Shown: positions 17,034 through 25,970, counted from the first letter of the stretch. The stretch: DNA of 64,000 nt from Streptomyces chattanoogensis (GCF_001294335.1 NZ_LGKG01000196.1:1-64000), one strand, 5' to 3'. Notes: a model not told the origin generated them from the letters alone. Translations and numbers: made by a program.

Positions 17034-17840
17034 TGACGTCGAGGGTACGCGGTGGATCCGTCCGCGCGCGACCAGCTCCAGCACCACCGCACACGCCGCC
17101 GCCTGCACCGCCAGCAGCGCGACCAGCACGAACAGCTGCACCGCACCGGCCTGAACGGGCGAGGCGCCGCCCAGCAGCATCCCGACGAAGGCGCCGGGGA
17201 GTGTGACCAAGCCCACGGTCCTGGTCTGGTCCAGCCCCGGCAGCAGGGCGTCCGACGCGGCCGGGCGGGCCACTTCCATCCGCGCGTCCCGGTCCATCAG
17301 CCCGAGCGCGAGCCCCGCCTCGAACTCCCCCCGCCGGGTCTCCAGCTCGTCCAGCGCGCGCCGCCCGCCGAGAACGGTGGCGGTGAGCGCGCCGCCGATG
17401 AGGATGCCGGTGACGGGGATGAGGGTGAGGCCGCGGAGCGGGAGGAGGCCGGTGAGCAGCAGCAGACCGATGACCGGGGCGACCCCGACGGCGATCGGTA
17501 CGGCGGCCCACCACCAGGTGCGGTTCTGGGTGATCCGGCGGCCCGCGGTCCGTACCGCCACCGCAAACATCAGCACCAGGAAACACAGCAGCCACGGCAG
17601 CGCCCGCACCACCCAGCCGATGAGGTAGGAGACGGCGGCCAGCTGGGCGGCGGCGCGCAGACCCGCGACGGCGATGGCCCGGCCGTGGCCCAGGCGGGCC
17701 ACGGCGGCGACGGCCACGGCGACGGCCAACAGGACGGCGAGGACGACTCCGAGGGTGACGTTGACCGGCAGCAGCACGCGCTCACTGTAGGGGGGCGGAT
17801 GCGCCGGTATGTCCCAACCGGACTGCCCCGCCACACTCAT
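17019..17840 (-). CDS. FetB-like ABC transporter permease
   Basis: The 273-residue protein has seven hydrophobic segments and the FetB/YbbM signatures VTGILIGGALTATVLG, ALLPGLDQTRTVGLVTLPGAFVGMLLGGASP and a Gln in the final helix pair. FetAB exports iron in E. coli. No FetA ATPase gene is adjacent, so the ATPase must be encoded elsewhere or the gene is an orphan. Its last two codons and stop (GGG GAG TAG) lie inside the conserved L1 loop of the Mn riboswitch. The ATG at 17840 is used; a GTG near 17778 would also leave the first helix intact. Confidence 0.75.
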   Translation of the reverse strand: MSVAGQSGWDIPAHPPPYSERVLLPVNVTLGVVLAVLLAVAVAVAAVARLGHGRAIAVAGLRAAAQLAAVSYLIGWVVRALPWLLCFLVLMFAVAVRTAGRRITQNRTWWWAAVPIAVGVAPVIGLLLLTGLLPLRGLTLIPVTGILIGGALTATVLGGRRALDELETRRGEFEAGLALGLMDRDARMEVARPAASDALLPGLDQTRTVGLVTLPGAFVGMLLGGASPVQAGAVQLFVLVALLAVQAAACAVVLELVARGRIHRVPSTSAEGE

Positions 17841-17986
17841 GGCGGCCCGTCAGCGATGCTGTCAAGACCTTGAACTGACGTGAGCATGTCGTCACTCTGT
17901 TACCTGGAGCCCATCCGGTGGCAACCCCACGTCGCCACCATGGGCCCGCTGCGAACTCAACTTCCCCCCACTTCAAGGGAGTTCCG

Positions 17987-18631
17987 ATGTCAAAGGTCTA
18001 CGCGCGTCGCGTGTCCGTCGCCGTGGGCGCGGCCACGGCACTGATCGGCACCCTGGCGCTCAGCGGCCAGAGCGCCCAGGCCGCCCCGCCCAGCCCGCCG
18101 GACGCGGCCACCGCCCGGACGTACCTCGCCGGGATCAAGGAGCAGCCCGAGGGCCCGCAGGACGGCTACAGCCGGGACAAGTTCCCGCACTGGATCGACC
18201 AGGGCAACAACTGCAACACCCGCGAGGTCGTCCTCAAGCGGGACGGTACGGACGTGCAGCAGGACGGCAGCTGTGCGGCCGTGAGCGGCAAGTGGGTCTC
18301 GGCCTACGACGGCGCGACCTGGACCCAGGCCGCCGACCTGGACATCGACCATGTCGTACCGCTGTCGGAGGCGTGGAAGTCGGGTGCCGCGCAGTGGACC
18401 ACGGAGCGCCGCAAGGAGCTCGCCAACGACCTGACGCACTCTCAGCTGATCGCCGTCACCGACAACCTCAACCAGGAGAAGGGCGACAAGGACCCGGCGA
18501 AGTGGCTGCCGCCGAAGACGTCGTACCACTGCGAGTACGCCCGGATGTGGGTGTGGGTGAAGCATGAGTACGGCATGACCGCGGACTCCGCGGAGAAGGC
18601 CGCGCTGAAGAAGATCCTCGACGGCTGCTGA
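17987..18631 (+). CDS. secreted HNH/DUF1524 nuclease
   Basis: The 214-residue protein has a Sec signal peptide (cleavage after AQA, about residue 32) and a beta-beta-alpha-metal nuclease core. DIDHVVPLSEAW (Asp121, His122) is followed by the NDLTHSQLIAVTDNLNQEKGDKDP region with the conserved Asn residues. Four Cys (76, 96, 182, 214) could form two disulfides, as expected outside the cell. It probably degrades extracellular DNA for nutrition. AAGGGAG precedes the ATG at 17987. Confidence 0.85.
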   Translation: MSKVYARRVSVAVGAATALIGTLALSGQSAQAAPPSPPDAATARTYLAGIKEQPEGPQDGYSRDKFPHWIDQGNNCNTREVVLKRDGTDVQQDGSCAAVSGKWVSAYDGATWTQAADLDIDHVVPLSEAWKSGAAQWTTERRKELANDLTHSQLIAVTDNLNQEKGDKDPAKWLPPKTSYHCEYARMWVWVKHEYGMTADSAEKAALKKILDGC

Positions 18632-18649
18632 GCCCTCCGGTGACGCCGC

Positions 18650-18684
18650 GCGCCCGCCGTCCGGTGGCCCCGGACGGCGGGCGC
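18650..18684 (+). terminator. strong hairpin terminator
   Basis: GCGCCCGCCGTCCGG pairs perfectly with its complement across a 5-nt loop, 18 bp after the nuclease stop. There is no U-run. Confidence 0.8.
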
Positions 18685-18884
18685 AGCGCCGTACCGCACC
18701 CTCGGGACGGCGCCCGGCGCTTGGGGCGGTCTGGCGGGTTTCGGCCTTCGCTGCGCGGCTTGCCGGGTAATGCGGTGATGCGGGGGCATCCGCTCCTGCG
18801 GGCCCACGGCCACCAGGCGGGCGGCCCGCATTTCCGCGCGTGATTTTGGTCTACCCGGGTGCTGAAACGCTGGGGAAGGCGGTG

Positions 18885-20870
18885 ATGATGGGGCGCACGA
18901 TTCGCCCGCCGCCCCAGGGAGAGCCCCTCTTGGCCGCCGACCACATCGCCGACCGCCACGCCCGGCCCGCCATCGCCCTCGTCGGCGCGGGGCCGCGCGG
19001 TACGAGTGTGCTGGAGCGGATCTGCGCCTCCGCCGCCGAACTGGCCCCGGACGCCCTCCTGGCCGTTCATGTCATCGACCCCGCCCCGCCCGGTGCCGGC
19101 CAGGTATGGCGCACCGCCCAGTCGCCCGAGCTGCTGATGAACACCGTGGCGTCGCAGGTCACGCTGTTCACCGACGCCAGTGTGGAGTGCGCGGGGCCGA
19201 TACGCACCGGGCCGAGCCTGTACGACTGGGAGGGCTGCGACGTCGGGCCGGACGACTACCCGGCGCGGGCGCTGTACGGCCGCTACCTGGAGTGGTTCCA
19301 CCGCCGGGTGGTGCGCACGGCTCCGGAGGGGGTGACGGTCGTGCCGCACGCCGCCCGTGCCGTACGTCTGGCGGAGGCGCCCGACGGCACCCAGTCGCTC
19401 CACCTGGACGACGGCCGGGTGCTGCACGGCCTGGGGGCGGTGGTGCTCGCCCAGGGCCATCTGCCCGCCGCGCCCGCCCCGGAGGAGCAGCGGCTCGCCG
19501 GGTACGCCGCCGCGCACGGGCTGCGCTACCTCCCGCCCGCCAACCCGGCCGACCTCGCCGCGGACCTGTCGGCGCTGGCCCCGGGCCGCCCGGTACTGCT
19601 GCGCGGGCTCGGTCTGAACTTCTTCGACCACATGGCGCTGCTGACGACGGCCCGCGGCGGGCGGTTCGTCCGGGCGGCGGACGGGACACTGGCCTACCGG
19701 GCCTCTGGGCGCGAGCCCCGGCTGTACGCGGGTTCGCGGCGCGGCGTCCCGTATCACGCGCGCGGCGACAACGCGAAGGGCGCGCACGGCCGTCATCTGC
19801 CGCTGCTGCTCACTCCGGAGGTGATAGCCGCCTTCCGCAAGCGCGCCGACTCCGGCGATCTGCCCGACTTCCTGGTGGAGGTGTGGCCCCTGGTGGCCAA
19901 GGAGGTGGAGACGGTCTATTACGAGGCGCTGCTGGGCCGGCGGGGAGGCGGCGCCCCCGGCGGCACACCGGAACGTTTCCGCGCGCGTTTCCTGGTCAGC
20001 GCGCACCGCAGCCCCGAAGAGGCCGCCGTCCTGGACGCGTTCGGCATCGCGCCGGCCGATCGCTGGGACTGGGACCGGATCTCCCGCCCGTACGCGGACC
20101 GACGGTTCGCCGGGCCCGCCGCCTTCCGGGACTGGCTGCTGGCCCGGCTGAGGCAGGATGTCGCGGACGCCCGGCACGGAAATGTCGCGGGTCCGGTCAA
20201 GGCGGCGCTGGACGTCCTGCGGGATCTGCGCAACGAGCTGCGGCAGATCGTCGACCACGGCGGACTGCTGGGCGCCTCCCGCCGCGACCATCTGGACCGC
20301 TGGTACACGCCGCTGAACGCCTTCCTGTCCATCGGGCCACCGCGGCGCCGCATAGAGGAGATGGCGGCACTCATGGCGGCGGGGGTGCTGGAGGTGATCG
20401 GCCCCCGGATGGAGATCCGGCCGGGTGCCGTCGACGGTGGCGGGCCGGGCTTCACGGCGCATTCGCCGGATGTTCCGGGGTCCGGAGTGACGGCGACGGC
20501 CCTGATAGAGGCGCGGCTGCCGGAGCCGGATCTGCGGCGCACCGCCGATGAGCTGCTGGCCCGCCTGCTGGCCGACGGGGGCTGCCGGCCGCACACGGTG
20601 GACGGTTACGAGACCGGCGGCCTGGATGTGTCGCCGAGCCCGTACCACCTCGTCGAGGCCGACGGCAGGCGCCATCCGCGGCGCTTCGCGGTCGGGGTGC
20701 CGACGGAAGGGGTGCACTGGGTGACGGCGGCGGGGGCGCGTCCCGGGGTGGGGTCGGTGACGCTCGCCGACACGGATGCGGTGGCGCGGGCCGCGCTCCG
20801 GGCGGCGGTGCGGGTGCCGGTGCCCGCGGGTGCCGGCGGGGCGGGTGCCGGCGACACGGCAAGATGTTGA
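18885..20870 (+). CDS. FAD/NAD(P)-binding protein
   Basis: From the ATG at 18885 (GGGGAAGG just upstream) the product is 661 residues. A Rossmann dinucleotide-binding motif, IALVGAGPRGTSVLERI, is at residues 30-46, and a FAD-NAD(P)-binding (PF13454-like) domain continues with GQVWRTAQSPELLMNTVASQV. The C-terminal half includes a conserved-looking YADRRFAGPAAFRDWL region. Family members are putative flavin-dependent oxidoreductases or hydroxylases of unknown substrate. An in-frame GTG at 18840 would add 15 residues. It ends at the DoxX promoter. Confidence 0.7.
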   Translation: MMGRTIRPPPQGEPLLAADHIADRHARPAIALVGAGPRGTSVLERICASAAELAPDALLAVHVIDPAPPGAGQVWRTAQSPELLMNTVASQVTLFTDASVECAGPIRTGPSLYDWEGCDVGPDDYPARALYGRYLEWFHRRVVRTAPEGVTVVPHAARAVRLAEAPDGTQSLHLDDGRVLHGLGAVVLAQGHLPAAPAPEEQRLAGYAAAHGLRYLPPANPADLAADLSALAPGRPVLLRGLGLNFFDHMALLTTARGGRFVRAADGTLAYRASGREPRLYAGSRRGVPYHARGDNAKGAHGRHLPLLLTPEVIAAFRKRADSGDLPDFLVEVWPLVAKEVETVYYEALLGRRGGGAPGGTPERFRARFLVSAHRSPEEAAVLDAFGIAPADRWDWDRISRPYADRRFAGPAAFRDWLLARLRQDVADARHGNVAGPVKAALDVLRDLRNELRQIVDHGGLLGASRRDHLDRWYTPLNAFLSIGPPRRRIEEMAALMAAGVLEVIGPRMEIRPGAVDGGGPGFTAHSPDVPGSGVTATALIEARLPEPDLRRTADELLARLLADGGCRPHTVDGYETGGLDVSPSPYHLVEADGRRHPRRFAVGVPTEGVHWVTAAGARPGVGSVTLADTDAVARAALRAAVRVPVPAGAGGAGAGDTARC

Positions 20871-20872
20871 AC

Positions 20873-20904
20873 TTGCAAGTACATCTTAGGTTCCCCTAAC
20901 CTAT
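20873..20904 (+). promoter_or_regulatory. promoter with DmdR/IdeR-type iron box
   Basis: TTAGGTTCCCCTAACCTAT (20886-20904) matches the 19-bp iron-box consensus of DmdR1/IdeR at about 15 of 19 positions and is a near-perfect palindrome (TAGGTT, 5 bp, AACCTA). It overlaps the -10 of a candidate promoter, TTGCAA (20873-20878), 18 bp, TAACCT (20897-20902). Iron-loaded DmdR would block transcription of the DoxX gene 46 bp downstream. Confidence 0.75.
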
Positions 20905-20949
20905 GCCCTCCACGGTTCCCTCGTCCCCAGAACCCGCAGGAGACACTTC

Positions 20950-21414
20950 ATGTCCGCTCAGCTGACCTCCTTCACGCAGAGATCGACCCCGCACGTCCTC
21001 GCGCTGTTCCGCGTTGTCATCGGCCTGCTCTTCGCCTGCCACGGCGCCTCGTCGCTGTTCGGCGTCCTCGGGGGCGCCATGGGCACCGGCGCCAGCGTCC
21101 CCACGGGCGCCTGGCCCGGCTGGTACGCCGCGGTCATCCAGCTCGCGGGCGGCATCCTCGTGATGGTCGGCCTGAGCACCCGCGCGGCGGCGTTCGTCAG
21201 CTCCGGCTCGATGGCGTACGCGTACTTCTCCGTCCACCAGGGCACCGCCCTGTGGCCGATCCAGAACGGCGGCGAGGCGTCCGCGCTGTTCTGCTGGGCC
21301 TTCCTGCTGATCGCCTTCATCGGCCCCGGCGCCTGGTCGCTCGACCGCCTCTTCTTCGGCGACCGCCAGGCCGAGCGGGCACCCGCCGCCGAGCCCGAGC
21401 CGAGCGCCGTCTGA
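20950..21414 (+). CDS. DoxX family membrane protein
   Basis: The 154-residue protein has four predicted transmembrane helices with LFRVVIGLLFACHGASSLFG, WYAAVIQLAGGILVMVGLSTR and a final GPGAWSLDRLFF typical of DoxX. Family members sit in thiol-redox and quinone-linked membrane complexes. The function here is unknown. AGGAGACACTTC precedes the ATG. Expression is predicted to be iron-repressed through the upstream iron box, which is an unusual setting for this family. Confidence 0.85.
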   Translation: MSAQLTSFTQRSTPHVLALFRVVIGLLFACHGASSLFGVLGGAMGTGASVPTGAWPGWYAAVIQLAGGILVMVGLSTRAAAFVSSGSMAYAYFSVHQGTALWPIQNGGEASALFCWAFLLIAFIGPGAWSLDRLFFGDRQAERAPAAEPEPSAV

Positions 21415-21673
21415 TCCGGCGCCCGATCTGTTGCGGCGAGCGTCCCCCTGCCGCTTCCCGGCCCGTACGGCATCGCCGCCGTACGGGCCGTCTCGTTCCA
21501 GGGGGCCGGTCCAGCCGTCCCAGGGGGCCGGTCAGGTGCTGGTCCGGTGACCCACGCAACACCTGCCGCCCCAGGTCAGAGGCCCGAAAGGGCCAGGCGT
21601 ACGCTGTATGGCTGAAGGGCCGCCCCTGCCGCACCGAGCGACGTCGCGGCGGGTTCGGACCGGGAGTGGCACG

Positions 21674-22330
21674 TTGTTGGAAGACCTGGGGTCCCTCAGC
21701 GGCACCCCCTGGGTGTACGTGATCGTCAGCCTCTCCATCGTCCTCGACGTCTTTGTGCCGATCCTGCCCAGCGGGGTCCTGGTGGTCGCCGCGGCGACCA
21801 CGGCCGCCGGTACCACCACCGCCGCCGACGCCGTCGGCTCCGTGACCGCCCGCACGTCCGTCCACGGCGGGACCCCCCACCTGGCCGCGATGTTCTCGCT
21901 GGTCCTGTGCGCGGCCACCGCCTCGGTACTGGGCGACATGGTCGCCTACCGGCTGGCCTGGCGCGGCGGCGACCGCTTCGACCGGGCCATCGGCCGGTCC
22001 CGCCGCCTGTCCGCCGCGCAGGAACGCCTCGGCGCGGCGCTCACCCGCGGGGGCGGCGGCATCGTCGTCCTGGCCCGCTTCGCACCCGCAGGACGCTCCG
22101 TGGTCAGCCTCGGCGCCGGCGTCGCACACCGTACGGTCCGCGAGTTCCTGCCCTGGTCCGCGCTGGCCGGTCTCACCTGGGCGGCGTACAGCGTGAGCCT
22201 GGGCTACTTCGGCGGCCAGTGGCTCGGCGCGTCCTGGGCGAGCACCGCGCTGTCCGTGGTCGCCCTCCTCGCCGCGGGGTCGGCGGCGGTGTACCTCATA
22301 CGGCGGCCGGAGCGCCGGGCGGCGCACTGA
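21674..22330 (+). CDS. DedA/VTT-domain membrane protein
   Basis: About 218 residues from a TTG at 21674 (GGGAGTGG upstream), or 240 from an ATG at 21608; the TTG gives the form seen in relatives, starting LEDLGSL. SNARE-associated/VTT features are present: a re-entrant region with PSGVLVVAAATT, FAPAGRSVVSLGAG and a final GYFGGQWLG before the last helix. DedA proteins are thought to be proton-linked lipid (undecaprenyl phosphate or phospholipid) translocases. A second DedA gene lies at 42.3 kb with a different partner. Confidence 0.75.
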   Translation: MLEDLGSLSGTPWVYVIVSLSIVLDVFVPILPSGVLVVAAATTAAGTTTAADAVGSVTARTSVHGGTPHLAAMFSLVLCAATASVLGDMVAYRLAWRGGDRFDRAIGRSRRLSAAQERLGAALTRGGGGIVVLARFAPAGRSVVSLGAGVAHRTVREFLPWSALAGLTWAAYSVSLGYFGGQWLGASWASTALSVVALLAAGSAAVYLIRRPERRAAH

Positions 22331-22405
22331 CGGCCGGGGCCGGGCGCCGGGTGGGAGCGGAAAACGCATGGCTCGTTGTCAGACCCCGGTGCGACCATTG
22401 CGGGC

Positions 22406-22996
22406 ATGAGCAGTCCGAGCGGTTCGAGCGGTGCAGACGACGTCGGCGGCATGAGCGACCCGATCCGCAGCGGCAGCGTGCGGACCGGCGGGTGGCTCCC
22501 CCGCCCCGAGACCGCCGCGGACATATCCGCCGTCCGCCGGGTCAACCTCGCCGCGTTCGGGACGGCGGAGGAGGCGGATCTCGTCGACGCGCTGCGCCGC
22601 GACCCGGCGGCCTGGCTCCCCGGTCTGTCGTTCGTCGCCGACGCCCCTGACGGCCCGGTCGCCGCCCACGCCCTGCTGACGCGCTGTTACGTCGATGATG
22701 TCCCGGCCGTGGCGCTCGCGCCGTGCGCGGTGGCCCCCGAGCACCAGAAGAGCGGTGCGGGCAGCGCGGTGATCCGGGCGCTGCTGGACGCGGCACGGGC
22801 GGCCGGCGAACGGACCGCGATCGTGCTCGGCCATCCGCCGTACTACCCGCGCTTCGGCTTCGAACCGGCCACTGCCCGCTTCGGCATCCGGCCTCCGCAG
22901 CCCTGGCCGGAGGAGGCGTTCATGGCGCTGTCCCTGGACGGCTCCATACCGCCGCGCGGCACGGTCCGTTATCCGGCGGCCTTCGGCACCGGCTGA
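22406..22996 (+). CDS. YhbS-like GNAT acetyltransferase
   Basis: The 196-residue protein has motif A as VALAPCAVAPEHQKSGAGSAVIRALLDAAR and a YYPRFGFEPA motif B, which is the YhbS branch. Residues 1-30 are Ser/Gly-rich. The substrate is unknown. The ATG at 22406 lies in a weak ribosome-binding context, and an in-frame ATG 30 bp upstream is possible. GCCGCCGGGC is repeated directly after the stop. Confidence 0.8.
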   Translation: MSSPSGSSGADDVGGMSDPIRSGSVRTGGWLPRPETAADISAVRRVNLAAFGTAEEADLVDALRRDPAAWLPGLSFVADAPDGPVAAHALLTRCYVDDVPAVALAPCAVAPEHQKSGAGSAVIRALLDAARAAGERTAIVLGHPPYYPRFGFEPATARFGIRPPQPWPEEAFMALSLDGSIPPRGTVRYPAAFGTG

Positions 22997-23035
22997 CCGG
23001 CTCCGGCCGCCGGGCCCGTCCGGCCGCCGGGCGGG

Positions 23036-23965
23036 CTACGCCTCCGGGGACCTCGCCTCCTGCGGGCCCTGCGCCTCCTCCGGGACGACCGCTATCGGGC
23101 AGACGGCGTGCAGCAGTACGGCATGGGCCACCCCGCCCAGCCGCCGGCCGATCGGCAGCCGGCGGCGGCGCCGTGCGACCACCACGAGATCGCTGTCCTG
23201 GGACGCCGCCACCAACTGCCCGGCGGCGTCCGCGTTCCGCAGCTCGACCTGGACGCCGACCTCGGGGTGGCGGGCGCGGTGCGGGGCGAGGGCATCGGCG
23301 AGCTGGGTGCCGAGCGCGTCCTCGTACTCCCGCTGACCGGTCTCGTAGGCCGTGACGTACTCGAAGGCGGGCGGCATCAGCAGCGGCCAGGAGTAGCCGG
23401 AGACGACCTTGAGGCGGGCGCCGCGGCGGCTCGCCTCGGCGAGCGCGAAGCCGATCGCGCCGGGCTCGTCGAAGGCAGCGTCCACGCCGAGGGCCACCTG
23501 CGGGACGTCCGGCGGCAGGCGCTCGCCGTCCTCGCCCCGCCGGGTGCCGCCGCGGTCCGGGCGGGGTACGACCACGACCGGACAGGCCGACTGGGCGGCA
23601 CAGGCCATGCCGTTGGAGCCGAGCAGCAGGCCGGTGAAGCCGCCGCGGCCGCGGGAGCCCAGGACCAGTAGCTGCGCCTCGGCGCCCAGCGCGGGCAGCT
23701 GGGTGTCGGTCAGCCCGCTGAGGCTGCGGAACGCCACATCCGGCAGGCTCCAGGCCAGCGGCTGCGCACGCAGCTCGTCCAGCACCGGATCGCCGGTTCC
23801 GTCGTCGTCGGCGACCCGCACGGCGGTGACGTACGGCCAGACATGCACCACCTGGAGCGACGCGGACCGCAGCCGCGCCGCCTCCCCGGCCCAGCGCAAC
23901 GCCCGCTCACTGTCGGCGGAGCCGTCCACCGCGACGATGACCGGGAGATCGCCCCTGTCCGCCAT
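23036..23965 (-). CDS. tandem universal stress protein
   Basis: The 309-residue protein has two USP domains. Domain 1 starts VIVAVDGSADSERALRWA and has the ATP-binding loop GSRGRGGFTGLLLGSNG. Domain 2 starts ALGVDAAFDEPGAIGFAL, but its loop is Arg-rich (RRRRLPIGRRLGG) and lacks the canonical GxxG spacing. Domain 1 probably binds ATP, while domain 2 may be altered. Tandem USPs in actinobacteria respond to hypoxia and redox stress. The ATG at 23965 is preceded by GGGGGTG; an upstream ATG at 24055 is possible but lengthens the N-terminus abnormally. Confidence 0.85.
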   Translation of the reverse strand: MADRGDLPVIVAVDGSADSERALRWAGEAARLRSASLQVVHVWPYVTAVRVADDDGTGDPVLDELRAQPLAWSLPDVAFRSLSGLTDTQLPALGAEAQLLVLGSRGRGGFTGLLLGSNGMACAAQSACPVVVVPRPDRGGTRRGEDGERLPPDVPQVALGVDAAFDEPGAIGFALAEASRRGARLKVVSGYSWPLLMPPAFEYVTAYETGQREYEDALGTQLADALAPHRARHPEVGVQVELRNADAAGQLVAASQDSDLVVVARRRRRLPIGRRLGGVAHAVLLHAVCPIAVVPEEAQGPQEARSPEA

Positions 23966-24074
23966 CCACACCCCCGTTCGCCCGCTTTCTCGCCTCATTC
24001 CATCCTGCTCCCGCCCGGGTGCGGACGACAGCGGGCGCAGGTTCCGCCCCGACACGGAGTAGAGTCGAACGTCG

Positions 24075-24090
24075 CCCTCCGCAAGGAGGG
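24075..24090 (+). promoter_or_regulatory. GCAA-capped hairpin upstream of methyltransferase
   Basis: CCCTCC-gcaa-GGAGGG forms a 6-bp stem with a GNRA tetraloop, 30 nt before the next start codon. It sequesters the only strong Shine-Dalgarno-like sequence in the leader. A regulatory role is speculative. Confidence 0.3.
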
Positions 24091-24120
24091 ACCCGAACCA
24101 CTGACACGAGGCACAATTCG

Positions 24121-25290
24121 GTGAACTCCCCGGTCGTCGCTCCGCCGGTCGTCACATGGACCGAGGCCGACGAGGCCCGCTCCGCCCGCTGGCGTTCCGA
24201 GAACGGCTCCCCGCCGCCCCGCCGGATCGTCATCGCGGACGACCGGACCAGGGCCGACGACGCCTACAAGCTCGCCTGCGAGGGCACCGCCCTCCTGTGG
24301 CGCGGCGATTTCCACAACGCCCGCCAGTTGCTGACGGCGCTGACCCGCCGCATCGACCGCCGCCCCCGCAAGGCGCCGCCCGCCGATGTCACCCAGGCGT
24401 TCCATCTGCACCGCGCCGCCCAGAACCAGCGCGCCCGCATCCTGGGCATGCTACTGGTCCCGCTCGACGCGTCCTACACCGTCCCGCTGCACCGCGCGCC
24501 CGACGTCCGCGAGGCCTGCACCAGGGCCTACGGCCCGCCGCCGGAGCCGGAAACCGCCGGCCCCGCTCCCGCCGGCTCCCTGCTCTCCCTGCGGGAACTG
24601 CTCGCCCTCATCGGCGCCAACGAATGGCGCAGAAAGGGCGTCGAGATCCCGGCGCTCGGCGGCGACCGGATCCATCCGCACTACGGCGTCTTCTCACCGG
24701 CCCGCGGCGAATACGTCGACCTGGTGGCCGAGGCGCCGCTGCCCGGCCGGGACCTGGCGTTCGACATCGGCACCGGCACCGGCGTACTGGCCTGCGTGCT
24801 GGCGCGGCGCGGGGTGCGGCGGATCGTCGCCACCGACCAGGATCCGCGCGCGCTGGCGTGCGCCCGCGAGAACACCGAACGGCTGGGGGCCGCCGGGCAG
24901 GTGGAGGTCGTCGAGGCCGATCTGTTCCCGGCCGGGCGCGCCCCGCTGATCGTCTGCAATCCCCCCTGGGTGCCCGCCAAACCGACGTCCCCGGTGGAGC
25001 GCGCGGTCTACGATCCGGGCAACCGGATGCTGCACGGCTTCCTGGACGGCCTGGCGGACCATCTGGCACCGGGCGGCGAGGGCTGGCTGATCCTTTCCGA
25101 CCTGGCCGAACACCTCGGGCTGCGGCCACGCGCCGAACTCCTGGACGCCTTCGCCCGAGGCGGTCTGACGGTCCTGGACCGGCTCGACATCGCACCGCGC
25201 CATCCGCGTGCCCGCGACACCTCCGACCCGCTCCATGTGGCCCGCGCGGCGGAGGTCACGTCCCTGTGGCGGCTGGGCGCGGCGACCTGA
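24121..25290 (+). CDS. class I SAM-dependent methyltransferase
   Basis: The 389-residue protein has a SAM-binding motif FDIGTGTG (residues 214-221), an acidic ATDQDPRAL after beta-2 and the catalytic NPPW (280-283). NPPW typifies amide- or amine-N methyltransferases acting on Gln, adenine or guanine, such as PrmC, HemK or RlmF types. The N-terminal 200 residues, ending HPHYGVFSP, are a substrate domain shared by RNA/protein MTases of this group. The GTG start at 24121 lacks a clear ribosome-binding site. The substrate is not identifiable. Confidence 0.75.
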   Translation: MNSPVVAPPVVTWTEADEARSARWRSENGSPPPRRIVIADDRTRADDAYKLACEGTALLWRGDFHNARQLLTALTRRIDRRPRKAPPADVTQAFHLHRAAQNQRARILGMLLVPLDASYTVPLHRAPDVREACTRAYGPPPEPETAGPAPAGSLLSLRELLALIGANEWRRKGVEIPALGGDRIHPHYGVFSPARGEYVDLVAEAPLPGRDLAFDIGTGTGVLACVLARRGVRRIVATDQDPRALACARENTERLGAAGQVEVVEADLFPAGRAPLIVCNPPWVPAKPTSPVERAVYDPGNRMLHGFLDGLADHLAPGGEGWLILSDLAEHLGLRPRAELLDAFARGGLTVLDRLDIAPRHPRARDTSDPLHVARAAEVTSLWRLGAAT

Positions 25291-25339
25291 CACCGCGGGG
25301 CCCGCGGGCCGCCGGCCGGAGCACCCGCCCGTACCGGTC

Positions 25340-25921
25340 TCAGCCCGAAGTCCCCAGCCCCGCACACGCGTTGTGCACATAGCGGCGCCAGTCCCCGGCG
25401 TCATTGCGGATCACCGCGGCCAGCCCGCAGACGATCATCACCACATCACCGACCTCGGCATCGGGCCGCACGGTGCCCTCCTCCTTGCCCCGGGCGAGGA
25501 GTCGGGCGGCGACGTCCTCGGCTCCCGCACGCCCTTCCCCGGTCGGTTCGGCCGATCCGAACGCCGCCTCGATGGATGCGGACAGCCCGCGCTCGGCACC
25601 GAGCACCTCCCCGATGTGCTCGAGGTAGGCGGCCAGTCCTTCCGAGGCCTTGGCGCGCGGCAGACAGGCCGTGCGCCCGAACTCGACGATCTCCGCCTGC
25701 CGTTGCTCCCCCACCGCGGCGATCAGGGCCGCCCGGTTCGGGAAGTGCCGGTAGACCGTGCCGACGCCGACCCCGGCCGCACGGGCCACCTCGGGCATCT
25801 GCGCCTCGTCGCCGCGCGCACGGAACACCTCACGCGCGGCGTCGAGCACACGGGTGCGGTTGCGCTCGGCATCGGCGCGTGGTCTGCGTTGCGGTGCGGG
25901 GGAGGTCGAGGAGGCTGCCAC
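25340..25921 (-). CDS. TetR-family regulator
   Basis: The 193-residue protein has an N-terminal helix-turn-helix, RVLDAAREVFRARG then MPEVARAAGVGVGTVYRHFPNRAAL, and a ligand-binding domain with the GLAAVIRND tail of the SbtR/YcdC-like group. It is divergent from the cupin gene. The palindrome at 25952-25970 between them is its probable operator, so it likely represses both itself and the cupin gene. Confidence 0.85.
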   Translation of the reverse strand: MAASSTSPAPQRRPRADAERNRTRVLDAAREVFRARGDEAQMPEVARAAGVGVGTVYRHFPNRAALIAAVGEQRQAEIVEFGRTACLPRAKASEGLAAYLEHIGEVLGAERGLSASIEAAFGSAEPTGEGRAGAEDVAARLLARGKEEGTVRPDAEVGDVVMIVCGLAAVIRNDAGDWRRYVHNACAGLGTSG

Positions 25922-25951
25922 ATCGCCGATGCTACTGCTACGCTAAATAAA

Positions 25952-25970
25952 CGGAATCGGATTCCGATTC
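25952..25970. promoter_or_regulatory. palindromic TetR operator
   Basis: GAATCGGATTCCGATTC (25954-25970) has perfect 8-bp arms around one base, overlapping a second perfect palindrome CGGAATCGGATTCCG (25952-25966). It lies 31 bp upstream of the tetR start and 117 bp from the cupin ATG, in an AT-rich stretch fitting divergent promoters. Confidence 0.75.

Noticed and set aside
18640..18843. A 67-codon plus-strand frame after the nuclease gene
   Set aside because: It overlaps the strong terminator hairpin at 18650-18684 and has no ribosome-binding site.
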